From positions 17,650 to 81,649 of the forward strand of contig DEIA01000032.1 of assembly GCA_002352225.1 (NCBI GenBank): a stretch of 64,000 nt of DNA, in the 5' to 3' direction. This DNA is from Flammeovirgaceae bacterium UBA2786 (lineage in GTDB: Bacteria; Bacteroidota; Bacteroidia; Cytophagales; Cyclobacteriaceae). The position numbers and the translations under genes were made by a program. Of the stretch, positions 44,722-52,985 are shown piece after piece (positions within the stretch are counted from its first letter, which is position 1; the number at the start of each line of letters is the position of its first letter). Under the pieces are notes generated by a model that did not search any database, was not told the origin of the DNA, and saw nothing but the letters and a program-made list of their open reading frames with translations.

Positions 44722-46938
44722 TTATTTCTCTTTTGCATGATACGCAGTATCCAAATCGGCAAGGGTTTCTGTTAAATCCCGAAGTTCCAGCATGACGCGC
44801 GTTTGTAACATTCCCATCCGGTTACCCAATTCATCTTTTTGAATGTCGGTAATCAACTCATCGAGGCTGTTGTTTAACAGGGCCTGAAGTTTTGTAAGGT
44901 GAGCATGAATGGCAATAGGATGAGTGGCTTCAATTGATTTAACAATGGCTTTTGTGTAGGCAATAAATTGTTTTTCCAATTCAAAGGTTAACTCGGCATA
45001 TTTCTTTTTGGGTGGTGAGTGGTGGTTTACCACATGGCTCATAATTACATCGTTAATGAGTCGCGTACTTTGGTATAAATCCTGCATCAGATCGAATACT
45101 CTTATATAGAGCCTGCCGGTAAGCAGGTTGCCTTGTTCCATTTTGCGTACATACTTAATAATCTTTGAATCAAATTTTTCATTCTGGTTTTTTAGTTTCT
45201 CCAGCTCGTTATGAGCGTTGCGTAGCGATTCAGCATCTTCCGTTAACAGTGCATTTAAACTTTTTGAAATTACGCGCTGAAAAGTATGCAGGGCGTGAAT
45301 AGTATTTTTCCGACTTTCTTCAATAGCCTGCAGTGTACTTACCTGTTTTTGTTCCAGTAATTGACTTTCTGACTTCTCTTCTTTTTCTTTTTTGTTAAAG
45401 ACGATATGGCTGCGCACCAACAGGAAGGCGGCAACCACAGTAAGTGCCAATGGGCCCACTATGCCTGTATAGTACATGATAAGGGCCATCAACCCGCTGG
45501 CCAGCAAGGCCACAAGGGCTGTAACCAACCATCCGGCAATTACATTGATTACACCGGCTACGCGATATACTGCACTTTCGCGTCCCCAGGCCTGATCAGC
45601 AAAAGAAGACCCCATGGCCACCATAAAAGTTACAAAGGTTGTACTAAGCGGCAGTTTTTGCGAAGTACCATAGGCAATCAGCACACTGGCTACTACAAGA
45701 TTTATGCTGGCCCGAATTAAATCAAACGAAGCCTGATCGGCTGCTACATCGCCTGCGCTCTCTTTTTCGAAACGAATGGATAAATTGCGCGACCATCTTT
45801 CGGGTATTATTTTGTTTGCCTGCTTGCCCACCCACATGGCGCTACCCACCAACGCACGCGACACCATATTCGGTTTAAATTTTTCATCGCCATCATCCTG
45901 CCTTCCCAACGATACTTCTGTTTCGGTTACCTTCCTGCTTTTTGAATTTGTCCAGAGAGTAGCCACCATCACCAACCCACCAATAAGCAATATCCAGGTA
46001 GGCGTAACAATTTTCTCGGTAAGAATTCCAAGCGTAAATTCAGATGCTGGTATGCCCGATGCCATCCATGCCTGGAATGAAACAAGCCCGGCTACCGATA
46101 CACCAATAAAATTTACCAGGTCGTTTCCCGCAAAGGCCATAGCCAGCGAGAATGTACCCAGCAGTACTACAATTTTAAGAGGGTTAATTTTTTTCCACCA
46201 CATTAAAATCTGAATGAGGATTGACCATAGCACCATGGAGATTAATATGATTACCACGGTATTGGCCGCGATCCATTTAACCTGGCTATCGGTTATAAAC
46301 GAACTTCCCTTGGCTCCTTTAATCAATAAAAAATAAATGATAGCGGTAATGGCCATGCCACTAAAAATGGCTCCGTACTTACGCAGCGTTTTCTTTAATT
46401 TGAAAGTGAAAATGATGCGCGCAATGTGTTGTATAATAGAGCCGACTATAAAAGAAAGAAATACAGACAGAAATATTCCGCTGATAATGGTAATGGCACT
46501 GGAGTAGTTGATAATCTCGGGCCACTTTTCAAAACCCTGACCGTTATCAAACGCAAATAATAAACCCGTAACCAGGGCAGCCCCCAGTAACTCAAACACC
46601 AGCGAAACGGTAGTGGAAGTGGGCAGTCCTAACGAGTTGAAAAAATCCAGCAGGATAATGTCTGTAAGCATTACCGCCATAAACACAATCATGATCTTAT
46701 CGAAAGGAAAGTAGCCGGGATTAAAAATTCCGCTTCGGGCTATTTCCATCATGCCGCTGCTGAATAACGCACCACACAAAATACCTACGCTGGCAACTCC
46801 TAATATTACCTGAAAAGAAGCCACTCGCGAGCCAATGGCTGAGTTCAGAAAATTTACGGCATCGTTACTTACACCAACAATCAGGTCGACCACTGCAAGG
46901 GTCATCAGAATTACGATCAGAATCAGGTAAAAATCCAT
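44722..46938 (-). CDS. PiT-family phosphate transporter with C-terminal PhoU-like region
   Basis: A 738-residue inner-membrane protein. The two PiT signatures are present: GVSNDAVNFLNSAIGSRVAS near residue 22 and FAGNDLVNFIGVSVAGL near 267. About ten to twelve hydrophobic helices reach to about residue 510, then about 220 residues of charged helical sequence (IHALHTFQRVISKSLNALL) resemble PhoU/DUF47, the partner that usually sits in a separate gene. Low-affinity inorganic phosphate uptake is the expected role. A minus-strand TAATTTTG box lies at 46954-46961. Confidence 0.9.
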   Translation of the reverse strand: MDFYLILIVILMTLAVVDLIVGVSNDAVNFLNSAIGSRVASFQVILGVASVGILCGALFSSGMMEIARSGIFNPGYFPFDKIMIVFMAVMLTDIILLDFFNSLGLPTSTTVSLVFELLGAALVTGLLFAFDNGQGFEKWPEIINYSSAITIISGIFLSVFLSFIVGSIIQHIARIIFTFKLKKTLRKYGAIFSGMAITAIIYFLLIKGAKGSSFITDSQVKWIAANTVVIILISMVLWSILIQILMWWKKINPLKIVVLLGTFSLAMAFAGNDLVNFIGVSVAGLVSFQAWMASGIPASEFTLGILTEKIVTPTWILLIGGLVMVATLWTNSKSRKVTETEVSLGRQDDGDEKFKPNMVSRALVGSAMWVGKQANKIIPERWSRNLSIRFEKESAGDVAADQASFDLIRASINLVVASVLIAYGTSQKLPLSTTFVTFMVAMGSSFADQAWGRESAVYRVAGVINVIAGWLVTALVALLASGLMALIMYYTGIVGPLALTVVAAFLLVRSHIVFNKKEKEEKSESQLLEQKQVSTLQAIEESRKNTIHALHTFQRVISKSLNALLTEDAESLRNAHNELEKLKNQNEKFDSKIIKYVRKMEQGNLLTGRLYIRVFDLMQDLYQSTRLINDVIMSHVVNHHSPPKKKYAELTFELEKQFIAYTKAIVKSIEATHPIAIHAHLTKLQALLNNSLDELITDIQKDELGNRMGMLQTRVMLELRDLTETLADLDTAYHAKEK

Positions 46939-46953
46939 AGCTCAGAATATCCC

Positions 46954-46961
46954 CAAAATTA
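46954..46961 (-). promoter_or_regulatory. -7 promoter element for the PiT gene
   Basis: The minus strand reads TAATTTTG, an exact TAnnTTTG match, ending 15 bases before the ATG at 46938. Confidence 0.45.
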
Positions 46962-47024
46962 CGGATTTGATCTTTTTCAGAGTTGAAATCTGTTACCTTT
47001 AAAACCACAAGTTTGTGTGCAAAT

Positions 47025-47420
47025 ATGAAGGACTTTAAAAAATATTTTGTTATTACCACCACCCCCGATCAGGTGTACCTGGCGCTTACTACCGAAGCCA
47101 CCATTCAGCTATGGTCGGGAGATAAGGCGGAGATGAGGGCAGAGCCTGGTACTGAATTCTCGCTATGGGATGGCAGCATTGTAGGTAAAAACCTTGAGTT
47201 TGAGAAGGATAAAAAGATTGTTCAGCAATGGCATTTTGGCGAGCAGGCCGAACCTTCTATTGTAACGATAAAGCTACATGTACACGATCAGGGTACTTCG
47301 GTTGAAGTTAGGCACACCAATATACCCGATGCCGACTATGAAGATATTACCGAAGGGTGGATACACACCTATATGGCTTCTTTGCAGGAGTTTTACGAAG
47401 ACGAACCCGGGGATTTATGA
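47025..47420 (+). CDS. SRPBCC/START-like domain protein (AHSA1-like)
   Basis: A 131-residue cytosolic protein of the SRPBCC superfamily. The pattern KKYFVITTTPDQVYLALTTE opens the domain, and the C-terminal helix is ITEGWIHTYMASLQEFYED. These small helix-grip proteins bind hydrophobic ligands. I use ATG 47025; the frame is open back to a TTG at 46983, but those 14 residues are not part of the fold. It is divergent from the PiT gene and followed by simple repeat sequence. Confidence 0.85.
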   Translation: MKDFKKYFVITTTPDQVYLALTTEATIQLWSGDKAEMRAEPGTEFSLWDGSIVGKNLEFEKDKKIVQQWHFGEQAEPSIVTIKLHVHDQGTSVEVRHTNIPDADYEDITEGWIHTYMASLQEFYEDEPGDL

Positions 47421-47515
47421 TTAATGATGATTGATTGCGATTTGATTTATATGCCTGCAACCCAAACAATCGCAAAGTAGCTGATCACAAGTCACTCATC
47501 ATAAATCACTGTATC
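47415..47515. repeat. GATT/ATCA-rich simple spacer
   Basis: The spacer between convergent genes is built of words like GATTGCGATTTGATT and, inverted, ATCACAAGTCACTCATCATAAATCAC. Related spacers flank hrpB (48545-48598, 49080-49180). They resemble the degenerate simple repeats of many Bacteroidota intergenic regions. Confidence 0.5.
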
Positions 47516-47533
47516 GAAACACTGATCACTCCC

Positions 47534-47995
47534 TTAGTTAAAATGATACAAGAACACCAGCAATCCAATAAAGGCGGGTTTCGGATTGTCCTTAATTTCT
47601 AATGTTACCTCTACTTCAAACTTGGTAATGCCGCGCAGGTTGGTAATGGAATGTAGTTTAGCCCGCAGGCGCACTTCACTGTTTACCAATACCGGTTGGT
47701 TGAATTTAAACTTTTCAATACCATAGTTGATCATCATTTTCACATTGCGAAACTCCGCAATCTGATCCCACAAGTGGGGCACTAAAGAAAGAGTAAGATA
47801 GCCGTGGGCAATGGTACTTTTAAATTGTGTTTCGGCCTCAGCCCGTTTGGGGTTAGTATGTATCCATTGGTGGTCTAAGGTAGCATCGGCAAACAGGTTA
47901 ATCTGTTCTTGGGTAATCTTAAGATATTCTGAAACCCCCAGTTCTTTTCCTTTGTAGGTTTCAAATTCTTCGTAGCTACTGATGAGGAGCGGCAT
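47534..47995 (-). CDS. MaoC-family dehydratase (hot-dog fold)
   Basis: A 153-residue cytosolic protein of the MaoC/R-specific enoyl-CoA hydratase group, similar to NodN. Hydratase catalytic residues are seen as FADATLDHQWIHTNP near residue 36 (Asp and His) and STIAHGYLTLSL near 60. It would hydrate short-chain enoyl-CoA. The exact substrate and pathway are not indicated by neighbours. Confidence 0.88.
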   Translation of the reverse strand: MPLLISSYEEFETYKGKELGVSEYLKITQEQINLFADATLDHQWIHTNPKRAEAETQFKSTIAHGYLTLSLVPHLWDQIAEFRNVKMMINYGIEKFKFNQPVLVNSEVRLRAKLHSITNLRGITKFEVEVTLEIKDNPKPAFIGLLVFLYHFN

Positions 47996-48053
47996 TGATT
48001 TAGTAGGTTTGTAGAGGCAGCGAATTTAAAGATTTGGTAACATTATTCATATC

Positions 48054-48542
48054 ATGACAAAAAAGCAACGCTTTTTATTTGAAACCCGCCTGGTGGAGTA
48101 TGACAATACGCTGGTGAACACGGTTGTTGAATTGCCGGCCGATGTGGTAAAAAAACTACCGAAAGGCCGGGTAAGGGTAGAAGGTAAACTAAACGAAGTA
48201 TCGTTTAATCTGGGGGTTCAGTCAAAGAAGAGCGGAGCCCGGTACCTAAGTATCAGCCAGGCCATGCGGAAAGCCGCAAAAATAAAACCAGGTGATAAAG
48301 TAAAAGTGATGTTCAATCTGGTGGATCCCGATAAACTGGAGTTGCCCGAAGAAATGGAAGCCGTGCTGGCGCAGGATGAAGCCGGGGCTAAGCTCTGGAA
48401 TAAACTTACGGTTGGCTTGCAGCGCAGCCTGGTACACTATATTAATAGTACCAAAAATATTGACTTAAGGATTGAACGTGCCTTGTATCTGATGAACAAA
48501 GTAAAATCGGGTGCGTACAACAGCCGGATGAAGAAGGAGTAA
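48054..48542 (+). CDS. DUF1905 plus YdeI-type protein
   Basis: A 162-residue cytosolic protein. Residues 1-95 are DUF1905 (LPKGRVRVEGKLNEVSFNLG, then YLSISQAMRKAAKIKPGDKV). The C-terminal 60 residues are the YdeI/OmpD-associated helical region (LWNKLTVGLQRSLVHYI, then IERALYLMNKVKSG). The biochemical role is not known; YdeI is linked to envelope stress and antimicrobial-peptide tolerance in enterobacteria. A second YdeI-tailed protein lies at 53483. Confidence 0.85.
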   Translation: MTKKQRFLFETRLVEYDNTLVNTVVELPADVVKKLPKGRVRVEGKLNEVSFNLGVQSKKSGARYLSISQAMRKAAKIKPGDKVKVMFNLVDPDKLELPEEMEAVLAQDEAGAKLWNKLTVGLQRSLVHYINSTKNIDLRIERALYLMNKVKSGAYNSRMKKE

Positions 48543-48544
48543 AA

Positions 48545-48598
48545 GATTATTGATTTGTGATTACTGATTTAAGACTATTGATTTGAGATGATAGATTT
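48545..48598. repeat. GATT-rich simple spacer
   Basis: TTATTGATTTGTGATTACTG and similar near-repeats of GATTTGTGATT/TATTGATTTGAGAT fill the 96 bases before the 48639 gene. The same words recur at 49080. Confidence 0.5.
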
Positions 48599-48638
48599 TT
48601 GTGTTTTGCCCGAAATGAACTCCTCAATTGATTTTTAA

Positions 48639-49037
48639 ATGCCCGTTATTGAAGTACCCGTAATAAAACCCAGCATCGCAACCGATGTGCTTACGTCTAT
48701 CGACTCGTGGACATTAGAAGATCAACACGTATATGTGCATTGTTATTTTAAAAATGAAATAGAAGAAATGCTGATTCGCGTGTGGCGATCCACTTTTCTG
48801 GCGGATAAAATTTCTGGCTCACGCAGCGAACTGGTTCATGCCGAAAACATTTCCTTCGCTCCGCAATGGACAATCATCAAAGGGAAACGGGTATATTCTT
48901 TCCTGCTTATTTTTTCTGCATTGCCTAAAGATTGTAAAGTGTTCGATCTGGTAGAAGATATTCCCCAAGCCGGTGGCTTTTTTGTTCCCAACATCAAACG
49001 CAACGAACTGGACGTGTATCATGTGGATATACTTTAG
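48639..49037 (+). CDS. Hypothetical protein
   Basis: A 132-residue cytosolic protein without signal or membrane segment, opening with MPVIEVPVIKPSIATDVLTS and containing VHCYFKNEIEEMLIRVWRST and FFVPNIKRNELDVYHVDIL. It looks like an alpha/beta protein. I do not recognise the family. Normal codon use and clear boundaries support it as real. It is flanked on both sides by GATT-type simple repeats. Confidence 0.65.
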   Translation: MPVIEVPVIKPSIATDVLTSIDSWTLEDQHVYVHCYFKNEIEEMLIRVWRSTFLADKISGSRSELVHAENISFAPQWTIIKGKRVYSFLLIFSALPKDCKVFDLVEDIPQAGGFFVPNIKRNELDVYHVDIL

Positions 49038-49079
49038 TTTCCGGTTACCAGTTTCCAGTAGGGTTTCGACCTAAAGGAA

Positions 49080-49180
49080 ACTGATTTGTGACTATAGATT
49101 ATTGATTTGTGATTTTAGACTTTACGTTTACCACCCAAAAATCGTCAGTCACCAATCACAAGTCAATCATCACAAATCAC
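49080..49180. repeat. GATT-rich simple spacer before hrpB
   Basis: Words such as CTGATTTGTGACTATAGATT and the inverted CACAAGTCAATCATCACAAA make a loose long inverted repeat just ahead of hrpB. It matches the spacers at 47415 and 48545. Confidence 0.5.
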
Positions 49181-49181
49181 C

Positions 49182-49189
49182 TACCTTCG
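49182..49189 (+). promoter_or_regulatory. -7-like element adjacent to the hrpB start
   Basis: TACCTTCG differs from TAnnTTTG at one base and ends 5 bases before the ATG at 49195, which would make the message leaderless. Confidence 0.35.
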
Positions 49190-49194
49190 CGCCC

Positions 49195-51765
49195 ATGCAG
49201 TATCCCGTACTTGAAATAGTTCCACAACTCAAAGCTCAATTTAAACAGCAGAAGATAATCATTCTGCAGGCACCACCCGGTGCAGGTAAGAGTACGGTAT
49301 TGCCTTTGCAGATTATGAACGAACCGTGGCTGGCAAGCAAAAAAATCATTATGCTAGAGCCCAGGCGACTGGCTGCGCGCTCGGTAGCTATGCGTATGGC
49401 GCAATTACTGGATGAAGATGTGGGGGAGACTGTTGGGTATCGCGTGCGCTTCGAAAATAAAGTAAGTTCAAAAACCCGCATTGAAGTAGTTACCGAAGGC
49501 ATTCTTACGCGCATGATTCAAACCGACAATGCATTGGAAGAAGTTGGCCTGGTAATCTTCGATGAATTTCATGAGCGCAGTCTTCAGGCCGATCTTGCGC
49601 TGGCCTTGTGTTTACAGGTACAAACTTTATTGCGTAATGATTTGCGCATGCTCATTATGTCGGCCACGTTGGATGGAGAGAAAATTTCTGGTGTGTTGAA
49701 CAACGCACCAATTCTTACCAGTCTGGGCAGGCAATATCCGATCACCCATCAATACATTAATCCCGACAAGGATTTGAGATTGTCGCAAAACGTGGCACGC
49801 GTAATTCGTAAAGCATTGAAGGAACAACAAGGCGATGTACTTGTGTTTTTGCCCGGTGCCGGTGAGATACAACAAGTACAACAAGTACTGGAAGCTGAAA
49901 ATATTTCGGGCATAGTACCTTTGTTTGGAGATCTGCCTTTTAAGAAACAACAGGAAGCGATACTTCCGCACCCGCAGGGGTTGCGAAAAATTGTACTGGC
50001 CACATCTATTGCAGAAACATCGTTAACTATTGAAGGAATAACCACGGTGGTTGACTGCGGCTATGCCCGTGTGCCGCGGTTTGATCCACGCAGCGGCTTA
50101 ACGCGATTAGAAACCGTGCGCGTAACACGCGATGCGGCCGATCAACGGGCGGGCCGTGCTGCGCGATTAGGTCCCGGAGTTTGTTATCGCTTATGGCCTG
50201 AAGCAACACATCATACGTTGCAACCCAATCGCCAACCCGAAATACTGGAGGCCGATCTCGCATCACTCATGTTGGAGTTGGCAAACTGGGGTGTAAATAA
50301 TTTGAATGAACTTTTGTGGATTACAACGCCACCACCGGGAGCGGTAAGTCAGGCGCGTGAGTTGCTGCACAATCTCGAAGCGGTGGAGGAAAATAAAATT
50401 ACCACGCGTGGCAAAGAAATGTTGAAGCTGCCCACGCATCCCCGCATAGCGCATATGTTGTTGGCGGGGCAAGACTCAAAGGCCCAAACCAATTCTGTAC
50501 GTCATACCGGACTTGTTCCGGTATCTCCGGTTGTACCTTTTGCATCTGGATCGCGGCACAAGGCCGCGATGACAGAAGGGCCATTGAGTCTTGCTGCGGA
50601 TGTAGCCTCCCTTCTCGAAGAACGCGATCCGTTACCTAAAGAAGCCGGAGCCGATTTAAGTTTACGTATAGAGGTGCTGCGCAAGTGGCGTGCAGGCGAG
50701 CGCGTAAATGCCGATCGCAACGTACTGGAACGTATTGAACGCATTGCATCTAACTGGCGTAGAATTTTTAAGTTGACGATGGACAATACCATTCCACCCG
50801 ATAGCGAAGTGGGGCGCTTGATTGCCGTAGCATATCCCGAGCGCATTGCACAACAGCAAGACAGACAAAGCGAACGGTACAAACTGGCCAACGGGCGTGT
50901 AGTAAAGTTGCCGGCACACGATGCCCTGGCGCGTGAACGTTGGTTGGCAGTAGCCCATTTAGATGCCGGCAGTGCTGAAGGAAAAATATTTCTGGCTGCA
51001 CCGTTAGATGAAACCGATTTGGTCCATCGTGCCACTGAAACAGAAACGGTGAAGTGGGATGCCGCGCGCGGCATGGTAGTAGCCCAACTCGAAAAGAAAA
51101 TTGGAAACACGGTGCTGTCAGCAAAACCGTTGACAAAAATACCGGAAGCTAAACGCATAGCCGTACTATTGGCTGCTTTACGCGAAGAAGGAATGAAGTT
51201 GTTGGGCTGGGATGACGCCCACACCGAATGGCAAAACCGTGTGTTGAGTGTACGTGCGTGGCGAACGGATGAAGCCTGGCCCGATGTAAGTACTGAACAC
51301 TTGCTGACAACTGCCGATACCTGGTTTACACCCTACTTAAACAACATCACCAAACGAAGCGAGTTGCAAAAACTTGACGTGTTGAATATGCTCACCGGTT
51401 TATTGCCGTGGGATCTGCAACCGAAGTTGGATAAGCTTGCTCCTATAAGAATAGCTGTGCCCAGCGGCTCGCAGATTAAACTCAATTATTTTGCTGATGG
51501 CCGTGCACCTGTAATGGAAGTAAGGCTGCAGGAAATGTTTGGCTTACTGGAAACACCTGCTATCAATGAAGGACGTACCAAAATTTTGTTGCACCTGCTC
51601 TCACCCGGCTATAAACCCGTGCAGGTTACACAAGATTTAAAAAGTTTTTGGCAAACCACCTACCATGAAGTGCGCAAGGAACTGCGCATGCGCTACCCCC
51701 GCCATCATTGGCCGGAAGACCCGTGGACAGCCGAGGCAGTAAGAGGAGCGAAGCGGAGAACGTAG
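49195..51765 (+). CDS. hrpB: ATP-dependent helicase HrpB
   Basis: About 856 residues, the DEAH-box RNA helicase family of HrpB. Motif I is APPGAGKSTVLPLQ near residue 27, motif II is FDEFHERS near 121, with SATL, then AETSLTIEGI and DQRAGRAAR (motif VI). The C-terminal HrpB domain contains LRMRYPRHHWPEDPW. I choose ATG 49195 because the 31 residues upstream (start 49102) are translated simple repeat. About residues 436-460 are encoded by a palindromic repeat inserted in frame (50501-50573), between the helicase core and C-terminal domains. Its biological role is not well defined. Confidence 0.93.
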   Translation: MQYPVLEIVPQLKAQFKQQKIIILQAPPGAGKSTVLPLQIMNEPWLASKKIIMLEPRRLAARSVAMRMAQLLDEDVGETVGYRVRFENKVSSKTRIEVVTEGILTRMIQTDNALEEVGLVIFDEFHERSLQADLALALCLQVQTLLRNDLRMLIMSATLDGEKISGVLNNAPILTSLGRQYPITHQYINPDKDLRLSQNVARVIRKALKEQQGDVLVFLPGAGEIQQVQQVLEAENISGIVPLFGDLPFKKQQEAILPHPQGLRKIVLATSIAETSLTIEGITTVVDCGYARVPRFDPRSGLTRLETVRVTRDAADQRAGRAARLGPGVCYRLWPEATHHTLQPNRQPEILEADLASLMLELANWGVNNLNELLWITTPPPGAVSQARELLHNLEAVEENKITTRGKEMLKLPTHPRIAHMLLAGQDSKAQTNSVRHTGLVPVSPVVPFASGSRHKAAMTEGPLSLAADVASLLEERDPLPKEAGADLSLRIEVLRKWRAGERVNADRNVLERIERIASNWRRIFKLTMDNTIPPDSEVGRLIAVAYPERIAQQQDRQSERYKLANGRVVKLPAHDALARERWLAVAHLDAGSAEGKIFLAAPLDETDLVHRATETETVKWDAARGMVVAQLEKKIGNTVLSAKPLTKIPEAKRIAVLLAALREEGMKLLGWDDAHTEWQNRVLSVRAWRTDEAWPDVSTEHLLTTADTWFTPYLNNITKRSELQKLDVLNMLTGLLPWDLQPKLDKLAPIRIAVPSGSQIKLNYFADGRAPVMEVRLQEMFGLLETPAINEGRTKILLHLLSPGYKPVQVTQDLKSFWQTTYHEVRKELRMRYPRHHWPEDPWTAEAVRGAKRRT
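50501..50573. repeat. REP-like paired hairpin element inserted in frame in hrpB
   Basis: Two perfect 8-bp hairpins: ATACCGGA/TCCGGTAT (50504-50524) with loop CTTGT, and ATCGCGGC/GCCGCGAT (50550-50570) with loop ACAAG. The loops are reverse complements, and the outer edges are GTCAT (50501) and ATGAC (50569-50573), so the unit is an inverted pair. This is the layout of REP/BIME elements mobilised by RAYT transposases. It is translated as part of HrpB (RHTGLVPVSP, then GSRHKAAMTE). Confidence 0.8.
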
Positions 51766-51905
51766 GATGCGCATAGCCTGACGGTATGGAGGTATTGTGT
51801 ATGTTTTATCAAATGCTATATATAGGATATGTGTAATGGTGTATATATTCGGGTGGTGGTGTAATTTCGGGGCAATAAGGTGGAAACTATCTAACGAAAG
51901 GGCCT

Positions 51906-52718
51906 ATGGACAAAATTAAACTTAACGACATTTTACAACTATCGGATTTAGCGAATGTAAAGGTTAGATTCATTACAAAATCTGGAGCTAAATGGAGTCC
52001 AATAGAGATATTCAAAGATAGCTCTGTTTCACATCGTTTACTGGGAGACCATTATTGGAACTATAAAGGACAGAAATCTTACAAAGAAGGGCAAATTACA
52101 GTCGGGCTTGCAAGAATTAGCAACAACTCATGGTTACTCTTTCACATTGGAAGGGTTACTAAAGATTTAAATAGACTCAGTTCAATTGGATATGAATATG
52201 AAACATTATCTGAATATCAAAAATTCTTTGGACGATTGATCATTAGATACAAAAACACATCACAAAACTTAGTACGCCTTGCAAGTTCAGTAATGCATGA
52301 ATGTGAGGTTGAACAAATTTTACCAGACATTTTTGACAATGATGTATTTCCTGGTTATGATAAAGTAAACATTTCATGGAATGAATTATCAAGAGTAATT
52401 GAAAAAGATACATGGAAAACTGCATTGCGAAATCAAAAGGGAGTTTATCTGATTACTGACATTTCTAACGGAAAAAACTATGTTGGTTCAGCGTACGGAG
52501 AAAATATGATTTTAGGACGATGGCAATCTTATATAAGAAATGGCCATGGCGGAAACGAGGGACTTAAAATTTTAGATTTCGCCTACATAAAGAGAAATTT
52601 TTGCTATTCAATTTTAGATATTTATAAATCAACAATTGACGACCAAGTGATTATTGAAAGAGAAAACTGGTGGAAAGATGTTTTGAAGAGTAGAAATCAT
52701 GGATATAATGAAAATTAA
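51906..52718 (+). CDS. GIY-YIG nuclease domain protein
   Basis: A 270-residue cytosolic protein. The C-terminal third is a GIY-YIG nuclease domain: GVYLITDISNGKNYVGSAYG near residue 180 supplies the two Tyr-containing strands, followed by the Arg helix (ILGRWQSYIRNG) and a Glu in IERENWW. The N-terminal 165 residues match no domain I know. Codon use is markedly A+T-rich compared with hrpB, and repeat-like hairpins follow directly, so acquisition by transfer is likely. The role could be a stand-alone DNA endonuclease in defence or a mobile element relic; no methylase is adjacent. Confidence 0.8.
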   Translation: MDKIKLNDILQLSDLANVKVRFITKSGAKWSPIEIFKDSSVSHRLLGDHYWNYKGQKSYKEGQITVGLARISNNSWLLFHIGRVTKDLNRLSSIGYEYETLSEYQKFFGRLIIRYKNTSQNLVRLASSVMHECEVEQILPDIFDNDVFPGYDKVNISWNELSRVIEKDTWKTALRNQKGVYLITDISNGKNYVGSAYGENMILGRWQSYIRNGHGGNEGLKILDFAYIKRNFCYSILDIYKSTIDDQVIIERENWWKDVLKSRNHGYNEN

Positions 52719-52765
52719 AAGTGATAGGAAAACTGCGACCAACCTTGCGTGCAAGCATTTCTCCT

Positions 52766-52891
52766 TTCATTTCCCAGCGGAGTCTTCGCACTGCAAATTC
52801 TAAATTATATAAGCAGGTTTTTCTAAATAATTGTCTTGTAATCGCGGAGTCTGAAGCGAGACTCCGCGTAGAAAAGGAGACCCGACAGCAA
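52766..52891. repeat. Hairpin-rich intergenic repeat
   Basis: CGCGGAGTCT (52843-52852) and AGACTCCGCG (52859-52868) form a perfect 10-bp hairpin. A related word, AGCGGAGTCTTCGC preceded by TTTCTCCTTTC, lies at about 52767-52791 in the opposite sense to TTTTCTACGCGGAGTCT on the minus strand, making an inverted pair. GACCCGACAGCAA (52879-52891) recurs at 56846. The 267-base gap between the GIY-YIG and DUF4199 genes holds nothing else convincing; a 77-residue frame across it is translated repeat. Confidence 0.55.
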
Positions 52892-52985
52892 TTCGACTTG
52901 TACAGTCATGTAAATTCCGTTCTCCCGGACTTAGGAAAGCGCAAGAAATTTTAATAATTTCATTGAACTCAAATTAAAACCGAAC

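Noticed and set aside
46983..47024. Longer start (TTG) for the SRPBCC protein
   Set aside because: The extra 14 residues lie before the fold, and ATG 47025 begins exactly at the domain.
47415..49180. Possible CRISPR array in the repetitive GATT spacers
   Set aside because: The repeats are short, degenerate and irregularly spaced, with no unique spacers of even length and no cas genes.
50502..51224. A 240-residue minus-strand frame antisense to hrpB
   Set aside because: It is Ser/Arg-rich shadow sequence opposite well-supported helicase motifs.
52721..52954. A 77-residue plus-strand frame just after the GIY-YIG gene
   Set aside because: It runs through the hairpin repeat cluster, has no recognisable family, and its residues are explained by translated repeat words.
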